Positions 1 through 5,022 of a stretch of 15,075 nt of DNA are shown here, piece by piece (the stretch's first letter is position 1; each line of letters starts with the position of its first letter). The stretch is taken from contig JAFWKB010000009.1 of NCBI GenBank assembly GCA_017511405.1, positions 1 through 15,075 of the forward strand, read 5' to 3'. A program made the position numbers and the translations under genes. The notes beneath the pieces are model-generated. The model saw only the letters and a program-made list of their open reading frames with translations. It ran no database searches and was not told where the DNA came from. Source of the DNA: Candidatus Saccharimonadota bacterium. Lineage in GTDB: Bacteria; Patescibacteriota; Saccharimonadia; Saccharimonadales; Saccharimonadaceae.

Positions 1-204
1 GTAACGAAAAGAATAGCGGTTAGAGATTGAAAAGGAAGGAGAGGTAACAGGTTCTTTGATACCAAGACCTTGAGCAAAAGCGCGGACGAAAGTAGTTTTT
101 CCGGCACCGACGTCACCGATGAGCTCAAAAACAGCGGGTAAGGGGCAATCTTTCCCGAGTTTTTTTGCGAAAGCGGAGAAATCAGCTTCAGTTTGAAAAA
201 TCAT
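1..204 (-). CDS. tsaE: TsaE, tRNA threonylcarbamoyladenosine (t6A) ATPase, 5' part only
   Basis: TsaE is the P-loop ATPase that works with TsaB and TsaD in the cytoplasm to place t6A at position 37 of ANN-decoding tRNAs. The 68 residues read here contain the Walker A motif GDVGAGKTT (about 30-38), followed by FVRAFAQGLG and the SPSF..SNRY segment, which is the typical order in TsaE. The gene runs off the left edge, so roughly the last half is missing. The start at 204 is chosen because a TGG-TATAAT extended -10 (212-220, minus) lies only 7 nt upstream, so a leaderless message is expected. The family call is secure. The leaderless reading is inferred from the same spacing at neighbouring genes. 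Confidence 0.9.
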   Translation of the reverse strand, partial: MIFQTEADFSAFAKKLGKDCPLPAVFELIGDVGAGKTTFVRAFAQGLGIKEPVTSPSFSISNRYSFRY

Positions 205-211
205 ATCTGTT

Positions 212-220
212 ATTATACCA
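212..220 (-). promoter_or_regulatory. Extended -10 of tsaE
   Basis: Minus strand TGG-TATAAT; the hexamer is 212-217 and 7 nt separate it from the ATG. Transcription should start at or next to the start codon. Confidence 0.7.
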
Positions 221-224
221 TAAC

Positions 225-253
225 TTGACTTTTTTGGAAAAGTATGCTATAAT
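225..253 (+). promoter_or_regulatory. Consensus sigma70-type promoter, rightward
   Basis: TTGACT (225-230), a 17-nt spacer, then TATAAT (248-253) with an extended TGC. No ORF begins just after it, so it probably adds to transcription of tRNA-Arg at 330. Its sequence is nearly the same as the promoter at 3767-3795. Confidence 0.75.
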
Positions 254-288
254 GAAGAGATAGGCCTTTTTCTTGGGGAATAGAGATG

Positions 289-317
289 TTTGGAGTTTGG
301 GGGAAATATGATATAAT
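289..317 (+). promoter_or_regulatory. Proximal promoter of tRNA-Arg(UCU)
   Basis: TATAAT at 312-317, preceded by TGA (extended -10), with a weak -35 TTTGGA (289-294) at 17 nt. Expected transcription start is near 324, a few bases before the tRNA. Confidence 0.7.
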
Positions 318-329
318 GAAGGGCGGTAA

Positions 330-404
330 GGGGTCGTCGTTCAACGGATAGGACATATCCCCTCTAAGGATACAATGATGGTTCGATTCCATCCGGCCCT
401 ACCA
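330..404 (+). tRNA. tRNA-Arg(UCU), CCA encoded
   Basis: Full cloverleaf. The acceptor GGGGTCG/CGGCCCT has a G1-U72 wobble. The D arm is GTTC/GGAC, the anticodon stem TATCC/GGATA and the T arm GATGG-TTCGATT-CCATC, with A73 and encoded CCA at 402-404. The 7-nt anticodon loop (361-367) is CCTCTAA, so the anticodon is UCU, which reads AGA/AGG. Position 33 is C instead of the nearly universal U. It has two upstream promoters and a terminator hairpin just downstream. Confidence 0.85.
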
Positions 405-419
405 GATAGTTCGAAAAAT

Positions 420-448
420 AAATCTCAGGTTAAACTCCTGAGATTTTT
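420..448. terminator. Bidirectional intrinsic terminator
   Basis: 10-bp stem (420-429 with 437-446), 7-nt loop, T-run on the right (444-448) and an A-run on the left. It can end both the tRNA-Arg transcript (plus) and the methyltransferase gene (minus). Confidence 0.8.
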
Positions 449-453
449 GTTAA

Positions 454-1224
454 TTATTCTTCTTCGGGTTTTTCTAATTTGTAGTAAATTGAGGGGGCGA
501 AGCGAACCGGAGCAAGAAGAGGTTGGGCAACATTTTCCATTTTGCCGAGAAATTTTGTCGAGAAAGTGTTTTTAAGAGTTTTGGAACGAAAATTAGAAAC
601 GGAGAGAACCTTTTTGATTCTAAACCCTTGTTTTTTGAACAAATCTTCGATGTATTTAGGGTGGTAATTATACATGGTAAGGCCGTCAATTTTGGAAGGA
701 TTTTTATCAAAAGGGTTAACAGAAGACTTTTTAAACCAATAGCGGAACATTTTAGGAAGAGTTTTCTTGTTTGCGACCTCAATAACGGCAATTCCGCCGG
801 GCTTAAGGATACGGTAGAGTTCCTCGATAACTTTCGGCATATCTTTAAAGTGGTGTGTGGCACGAATCATCATTAAGCCGTCGAACGAACCGTCCTTAAA
901 CGGAAGATCATAGATGTCGCCGGCCTTAGTAGAGATTTTGTCACCGTATTTTTTCTTTGCGTCGGCAAGTTCGGTTTTAGAGTAGTCAAAGATAGTACAT
1001 TTTTTGGCGCGTCCAAGGTATTCGTCAGCAAGGCGACCATAACCGCCGGCAATATCAACAAAAGAATCCATGTGAAGAGGGAGGAGCTTTTGAATCGCCA
1101 TGCGGTCGGCAAGATCCTCATAGTCACGCTTGCCATCTTCCCAAAAGATTTTTTTATAGTCATAGCCATTATAGTCGGCAACAATGGAGTGGTCAGGTTT
1201 AGTAGTTGAAGAATTTTTAGTCAT
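454..1224 (-). CDS. Class I SAM-dependent methyltransferase (Methyltransf_11/25 type)
   Basis: A soluble methyltransferase of 256 residues that would use S-adenosylmethionine; the substrate cannot be told. The Rossmann fold shows motif I as FVDIAGGYG (about 55-63), the acidic residue after beta-2 (D80 in TIFDYS), the motif YDLPFKDGSFDGL (about 104-116), and the RILKPGGIAVIEVANK strand. These match the UbiE/Methyltransf_11 branch. The C-terminal 80 residues are basic and less typical. It is a single-gene unit with its own promoter 6 nt upstream of the ATG and the hairpin at 420-446 as terminator. It lies downstream of the pilus ATPase gene but does not depend on its promoter. Confidence 0.85.
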   Translation of the reverse strand: MTKNSSTTKPDHSIVADYNGYDYKKIFWEDGKRDYEDLADRMAIQKLLPLHMDSFVDIAGGYGRLADEYLGRAKKCTIFDYSKTELADAKKKYGDKISTKAGDIYDLPFKDGSFDGLMMIRATHHFKDMPKVIEELYRILKPGGIAVIEVANKKTLPKMFRYWFKKSSVNPFDKNPSKIDGLTMYNYHPKYIEDLFKKQGFRIKKVLSVSNFRSKTLKNTFSTKFLGKMENVAQPLLAPVRFAPSIYYKLEKPEEE

Positions 1225-1230
1225 GTTGTA

Positions 1231-1239
1231 ATTATAACA
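1231..1239 (-). promoter_or_regulatory. Extended -10 of the methyltransferase gene
   Basis: Minus strand TGT-TATAAT; the hexamer (1231-1236) ends 6 nt before the ATG at 1224, so a leaderless transcript is predicted. Confidence 0.7.
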
Positions 1240-1244
1240 TAACG

Positions 1245-2852
1245 CTAGACGACACGGGAGATTTCTTCGAGAGTCGTGATGCCGTTCAGGGCCTGGAGAA
1301 GACCCTTTTGTTCGAGGGTTAACATGCCATTTTTTCTAGCAACAGTTTCAATTTGATGAGTATCAACATCGGAAACGTCGCCGCGAAGGAAGGCGGAAAT
1401 TTCGTCAGAAACGATTAGTTGCTCCATAATGACGGAACGGCCTTTATAACCGAAGGGAGCTTCGTTTGTCGGAACGGGTTTGTAGAGAGTGATTTCGTCG
1501 GGATTAAAGCCATCTACGCCTTTGAGGGTTTTTCTGATGTAGTTTTTCGTAGCTTCGTCTGGAACATAGGGCTCTTTCGAGTCGGTCAAGCGGCGGACGA
1601 GGCGTTGAGCAACGACAAGACGGATAGAGGAGGAGAAAATCGGATTTTGACCAATCAGGTCAATCATACGAGAGAAGGCAGCGGCGGAAGAATCGGCGTG
1701 GAAGGAGGAAAGGACAAGATGACCAGTAATTGAGGCTTGGATGGCGGTTTTGGCAGTATCAGCATCACGAATCTCGCCAACCATGACAACGTCAGGGTCA
1801 AGACGAAGAACGGAACGGAGGCCTTCAGCAAAGGAACCGCCTTTATTGGTGTGAATAGGAATTTGGGAAATTCCAGTAATTCCGTACTCAATTGGATCCT
1901 CAAGGGTAATAATCTTACGGTCAGTAGTGTTCAAGGCGTTCAGAATAGAATAGAGAGTAGTAGACTTACCTGAACCGGTAGGGCCGACCATAAGGACAAG
2001 CCCACGGGGACGAGCGATCACTTCGTCAATTTCTCGACGTTCATCGCTAGAAAGACCAAGTAAGTCGAGCTTAAGGAGAGATTCGTCAAAGTTAAAGAGA
2101 CGAAGAACAGCGTCTTGGCCATACATAGTTGGGACGGTTTCCACACGGACGTTTAGGAGATGCGTCGACTTGTCGCGATGGATATCCATTTGCATATGGC
2201 CGGATTGAGGCTTGTTCGAAGCGGCGGAGACATTAGCGCGAGAAGAAAGTTCGCCCATAATAACTCGGTAGCGGTCTTTGTTGAGGTTTGCAACGGGGTG
2301 GAGAAGCCCATCAACGCGCATGCGAACGCGAATTTCTTCGCGAAGATTTTCGATATGAATATCAGAAGCGCCGAGACGATCAGCTTGATCCAAGAGAAAG
2401 TCAAAAACACGATCGGAGGAAACAGAGTTAAGCGTCTCGGAAACCTCGGCGATGGTCTCAGAATCACCTTCGGCGGCGATTCTGATGTCGTCGTATTTTA
2501 CCTCACGCGGAGGGTCGTAACGGAGCATAAAAATACGGAAAGCAGAATTCGAGATTAGGAAGAAATCAACGCGCTCGCCATCCTTTTCGTAATCTTCGCG
2601 CATTTGAGAGAGGAGATGACGCGGAGTTTGGGAGGTAATCATAAACTGATAATGGTCGCCACCACCACCTTTCTGGAGAGGAAGCATGTAGTTTTTGTGC
2701 ATCTCTTGCTTGTCGAGAAGGCCTAAGGTTAGAGGGATGGTAGATTCAAAGTCGCGAGTGTCAAGATAAGGCAACCCGAGAATGCGAGCACGATTGGCGG
2801 TCGCAGTTTCTTCATTGTCGCGACGTTTTTTCTGGAGTTCTTCCTCGTTCAT
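1245..2852 (-). CDS. pilB: Type IV pilus assembly / type II secretion ATPase, PilB/GspE family
   Basis: A 535-residue cytoplasmic hexameric ATPase that would power pilin polymerisation from the inner face of the membrane. Visible in order: an N-terminal GspE_N-like part (RARILGLPYLD, about 22-31), the SDIHIE segment (about 163-168), Walker A GPTGSGKST (290-298), the Asp box ITLEDPIEY (about 315-323), Walker B DPDVVMVGEIRD (about 352-363) and the His box TGHLVLSSFHAD (about 376-387). The region where PilB/GspE usually carries a tetracysteine zinc site (after RLVRRL, about 420) has no cysteine. I chose ATG 2852 because a TGTTATAAT box sits 6 nt upstream. PilB is preferred over PilT because of the long N-terminal domain and the length. 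No other pilus gene lies in the window. Confidence 0.9.
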   Translation of the reverse strand: MNEEELQKKRRDNEETATANRARILGLPYLDTRDFESTIPLTLGLLDKQEMHKNYMLPLQKGGGGDHYQFMITSQTPRHLLSQMREDYEKDGERVDFFLISNSAFRIFMLRYDPPREVKYDDIRIAAEGDSETIAEVSETLNSVSSDRVFDFLLDQADRLGASDIHIENLREEIRVRMRVDGLLHPVANLNKDRYRVIMGELSSRANVSAASNKPQSGHMQMDIHRDKSTHLLNVRVETVPTMYGQDAVLRLFNFDESLLKLDLLGLSSDERREIDEVIARPRGLVLMVGPTGSGKSTTLYSILNALNTTDRKIITLEDPIEYGITGISQIPIHTNKGGSFAEGLRSVLRLDPDVVMVGEIRDADTAKTAIQASITGHLVLSSFHADSSAAAFSRMIDLIGQNPIFSSSIRLVVAQRLVRRLTDSKEPYVPDEATKNYIRKTLKGVDGFNPDEITLYKPVPTNEAPFGYKGRSVIMEQLIVSDEISAFLRGDVSDVDTHQIETVARKNGMLTLEQKGLLQALNGITTLEEISRVV

Positions 2853-2858
2853 ATTTTA

Positions 2859-2867
2859 ATTATAACA
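2859..2867 (-). promoter_or_regulatory. Extended -10 of the pilus ATPase gene
   Basis: Minus strand TGT-TATAAT; hexamer 2859-2864, 6 nt from the ATG at 2852 (leaderless spacing). Confidence 0.7.
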
Positions 2868-2907
2868 CGAAAAGTTTATGCAAAACAGTCTAAGTATTTA
2901 AGAGATG

Positions 2908-2936
2908 TTCACATTGAGGGAGAATTATGTTATAAT
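2908..2936 (+). promoter_or_regulatory. Promoter of the 34-aa basic protein gene
   Basis: TTCACA (2908-2913), 17-nt spacer, TATAAT (2931-2936) with extended TGT. The ATG at 2943 is 6 nt after the -10. Confidence 0.75.
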
Positions 2937-2942
2937 GTGTTT

Positions 2943-3047
2943 ATGAGCAGAAAAAGTGCCAAAAAAGTGATTGCAAAGCTTAATCGCAACAATAATCACA
3001 AACATAGCGATAAACGCAAACATCTTCGTCATAAAGACGGTCGCTAG
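2943..3047 (+). CDS. Small very basic protein, 34 aa
   Basis: Not recognised. The 34 residues are rich in Lys, Arg, His and Asn, begin MSRKSAKKVIAKLNR and end HLRHKDGR, with no membrane segment and no cysteine. Such composition fits a small ribosome-associated, RNA-binding or DNA-binding protein, but no motif decides between these. What makes it a believable gene is its packaging: a near-consensus promoter whose -10 lies 6 nt before the ATG, and a strong hairpin terminator that begins directly after the TAG. It forms a unit of about 130 nt placed between two minus-strand genes. The alternative is a structured sRNA with a fortuitous ORF. Confidence 0.65.
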   Translation: MSRKSAKKVIAKLNRNNNHKHSDKRKHLRHKDGR

Positions 3048-3072
3048 AAAAATCCGCGGAAGCGGATTTTTT
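3048..3072. terminator. Bidirectional intrinsic terminator with GGAA loop
   Basis: A4-ATCCGC, loop GGAA (3058-3061), GCGGAT then T-run to 3072. It ends the small basic gene on the plus strand. The same A/T flanks serve the convergent minus gene that stops at 3076. Confidence 0.85.
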
Positions 3073-3075
3073 AGT

Positions 3076-3636
3076 TTATGGTAATTTGAAGGGGATTTCT
3101 GGAATTCCGGAAATAATAGACTCGATTGAAGCCGAGCCGGTAGAGAGTTTTTTGAAGTTAAGGCGCTTATAGAAGGTTTTTACGGTTCGAGAAAGGGGGT
3201 CAAGAGGATCGTCAGTCTTGAGGTAGGCAAAAGTACAGGCGCCAGAATCGTCCATTTTGGCATAATAGCGCCAGACGAGCCCGCGGCCAAACAGCTCGAT
3301 ATGGCGTTCGGGGTTTTCTACGGTTTCCGAGAGGAAGGATTCGAGGCGGTCAAGATAATGAGCTTGGCGGGTTTTATATTTCTTAGTAAAGATGTTTTCC
3401 CAGAGGTTTTTTTCGGCAAAATAACCCCAAACCTCCTCGTCCTTCCCTTCTGGAGAAATTTCGTTCCCGAAGGGGTCAAATTTTTTAGCAGATTTAATCT
3501 CTTTTTCAATGGACGGAAGATGTTTTTCGGTTTCAACAAGATAATCTCGCATGAGGTCGCTCAATAACTCTTTAAGCTCCTTATCGAGACTCTGTTGTTT
3601 CTTTTCAGTCTCAGAAAATTCTTCGTCCCAGAACAT
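3076..3636 (-). CDS. Hypothetical soluble protein, 186 aa
   Basis: Function not recognised. The protein starts MFWDEEFSETEKK, is highly charged and mostly helical, has no signal peptide or membrane segment, and carries aromatic-rich stretches (VWGYFAEKNLWENIF, RGLVWRYYAKMDD) in the middle. The frame stays open 13 codons further upstream, to an ATG at 3675. I prefer the ATG at 3636 because a TGC-TAAAAT extended -10 (3644-3652) ends 7 nt before it, the same spacing as at other genes here. It is monocistronic and convergent with the 34-aa gene, sharing the terminator at 3048-3072. Real coding is likely given its length and clean ends. Confidence 0.7.
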   Translation of the reverse strand: MFWDEEFSETEKKQQSLDKELKELLSDLMRDYLVETEKHLPSIEKEIKSAKKFDPFGNEISPEGKDEEVWGYFAEKNLWENIFTKKYKTRQAHYLDRLESFLSETVENPERHIELFGRGLVWRYYAKMDDSGACTFAYLKTDDPLDPLSRTVKTFYKRLNFKKLSTGSASIESIISGIPEIPFKLP

Positions 3637-3643
3637 TGATAAT

Positions 3644-3652
3644 ATTTTAGCA
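3644..3652 (-). promoter_or_regulatory. Extended -10 deciding the start of the 186-aa gene
   Basis: Minus strand TGC-TAAAAT; 7 nt from the ATG at 3636. A start at 3675 would place the promoter inside the gene. Confidence 0.55.
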
Positions 3653-3766
3653 TATTTTTTTATACATGACGTCATTTGTAGTTGGCTATTGTTTAAATGG
3701 AGACATAAAAAGCCCTTTGTCGTTCTGTTTTTTGTTGCTTTTTGTGATTGGACTGAAGGTTTAAGC

Positions 3767-3795
3767 TTGACTTTTTTAGAAATGTGTGCTATAAT
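3767..3795 (+). promoter_or_regulatory. Consensus promoter of the pentapeptide-repeat gene
   Basis: TTGACT (3767-3772), 17-nt spacer, TATAAT (3790-3795), extended TGC. Expected start is near 3802, giving a leader of about 63 nt. It matches the promoter at 225-253 in 35 of 39 positions. Confidence 0.8.
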
Positions 3796-3864
3796 TAAGA
3801 GATATATTGCTCTTTAACAAGGTATGAGTTTCTAATTAATCTTTCAAAAAATGGAGGGGAACAA

Positions 3865-4881
3865 ATGAAAGGATATAAGGCGTTTGAGCCGGATTGGACT
3901 TGTAAGGGATTCCAGTATGAGGTTGGAAAGACTTATCGTACGGATCGTGAAATTAAATGTTGCGTATGGGGATTTCATTTCTCCGAGCAGTTAGTGAATT
4001 GTTTTCATTATTACGCGTTTGATCTGCAGAATAGGATTGCTGAGGTTGACGCCATTGGGAAGATCGACCGACTCGATGATGTATGTTGCACCGATGCGAT
4101 AAGAATCGTAAGGGAATTATCGTGGGAAGAAGTCTTAAAATTGGTTAATTGTGGCGTTAATAATACCGGCTTGCGAAACTGCGGAGATGAGAATTCTGGT
4201 TATTGGAATACGGGCAGTCGTAATTCTGGCAGCCATAACTCTGGTTTTGACAATTACGGCGATTATAATTCTGGCTATAGTAACTTTGGCGATTGCAACA
4301 CAGGCAACCATAACTCAGGCAGTTGTAATTCTGGTGGTTACAATTTTGGTAATTTGAATACTGGTGATTGTAACTCTGGTAGATGGAACTCTGGTAGCTA
4401 CAATTCTGGTAATAAGAATACCAATAGTCAGAACACCGGCGATTTCAATTCAGGATGTTATAATACTGGCAATTGGAATTCTGGAAAGTTTAATTCTGGC
4501 GACTATAACTCTGGTGATTGGAATTATGGAGATCGAAACGTTGGAGTTTTTAACACGATATCGCCAACAATAAACATGTTTGACGCGCCGTCGGACTGGA
4601 CGTGGGGACGTTGGTATAATAGTAAAGCTCGACTCATCATGCAGTCTGCTCCGACGGATTATGTCATATGGGTCGATTCGAGCGATATGAGCGAAAACGA
4701 AAAGCAAGATCATCCGGAATACAAAGCTACAGGAGGATATTTAAGACACGTAAACGATTCTATTCATCGCCAGGAGTGGTGGGACATGTTATCGAATAAC
4801 GACAAGAACACCGTTATGAGCTTGCCCAATTTTGACGCCGATAAATTCGAGAAATGTACAGGCATCAGAATTGCAAAATGA
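3865..4881 (+). CDS. DUF7666-like / Asn-Gly pentapeptide-repeat protein, phage-type
   Basis: A 338-residue protein in three parts. Residues 1 to about 90 resemble the DUF7666 domain found in phage-linked proteins (KAFEPDWTCKGFQYEVGKTY, then a GFHF segment). Residues 94-233 are about 28 tandem 5-residue units of the form xN(S/T)Gx, as in Pentapeptide_2 (PF01469) proteins. Residues 234-338 form a tail with DWTWGRWYNSKA, WVDSSDMSENEK, GGYLRHV and PNFDADKFEKCTGI, which I recall from prophage proteins of gut Firmicutes. The function of this family is unknown to me; the repeats should form a beta-solenoid. Unlike its neighbours it has a strong SD (GGAGGGG, 3853-3859, 5 nt before ATG) and a leader, which fits import from a phage. 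A terminator follows. Confidence 0.85.
   Translation: MKGYKAFEPDWTCKGFQYEVGKTYRTDREIKCCVWGFHFSEQLVNCFHYYAFDLQNRIAEVDAIGKIDRLDDVCCTDAIRIVRELSWEEVLKLVNCGVNNTGLRNCGDENSGYWNTGSRNSGSHNSGFDNYGDYNSGYSNFGDCNTGNHNSGSCNSGGYNFGNLNTGDCNSGRWNSGSYNSGNKNTNSQNTGDFNSGCYNTGNWNSGKFNSGDYNSGDWNYGDRNVGVFNTISPTINMFDAPSDWTWGRWYNSKARLIMQSAPTDYVIWVDSSDMSENEKQDHPEYKATGGYLRHVNDSIHRQEWWDMLSNNDKNTVMSLPNFDADKFEKCTGIRIAK
4144..4563 (+). repeat. Tandem 15-bp repeats coding xN(S/T)Gx units
   Basis: About 28 consecutive 15-nt units with a recurring AAY-TCT/ACT-GGC core code residues 94-233 of the repeat protein. The units vary at codon level, so the array is old or under selection rather than freshly expanded. One unit (KNTNS) loses its Gly. 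Confidence 0.9.
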
Positions 4882-4900
4882 AAGATTAGAAACAAATACC

Positions 4901-4925
4901 GCCCACAATGATTGTGGGCTTTTTT
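4901..4925 (+). terminator. Intrinsic terminator of the pentapeptide-repeat gene
   Basis: GCCCACAA (4901-4908), loop TGA, TTGTGGGC (4912-4919), then six T (4920-4925). It lies 19 nt after the stop codon. Confidence 0.9.
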
Positions 4926-4927
4926 AT

Positions 4928-5004
4928 TGGTACACCCGGAGGGATTCGAACCCACGACCCCTTGTTCCGAAGACAAGTGCTCTAATCCGCTGAGCTACGG
5001 GTGC
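4928..5004 (-). tRNA. tRNA-Arg(UCG), CCA encoded
   Basis: Cloverleaf on the minus strand: acceptor GCACCCG/CGGGTGT (G1-U72 wobble), D arm GCTC/GAGC, anticodon stem CTTGT/ACAAG with loop CTTCGGA (anticodon UCG, reads CGN), T arm GTGGG-TTCGAAT-CCCTC with one U-U mismatch, A73 and encoded CCA. Its -10 box overlaps the stop codon of the Clp-like gene. Confidence 0.92.
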
Positions 5005-5013
5005 ATCGAAGAT

Positions 5014-5022
5014 ATTATAGCA
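5014..5022 (-). promoter_or_regulatory. Extended -10 of tRNA-Arg(UCG)
   Basis: Minus strand TGC-TATAAT; the hexamer (5014-5019) includes the TAA stop (5015-5017) of the upstream ATPase gene. It ends 9 nt before the tRNA. Confidence 0.7.

Noticed and set aside
290..306. 16-nt match between the tRNA-Arg promoter spacer and 14966-14983
   Set aside because: The second copy codes a conserved FGVWG stretch of the TVP38-like protein; the match is G/T-rich and most likely chance.
4144..4563. The 15-bp repeats as a CRISPR array
   Set aside because: No spacers; the units are contiguous, degenerate and in frame with a protein repeat.
4450..4713. Minus-strand and alternate-frame ORFs inside the repeat gene
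   Set aside because: They come from the periodic Asn-Gly codons read in other frames and have no start signals.
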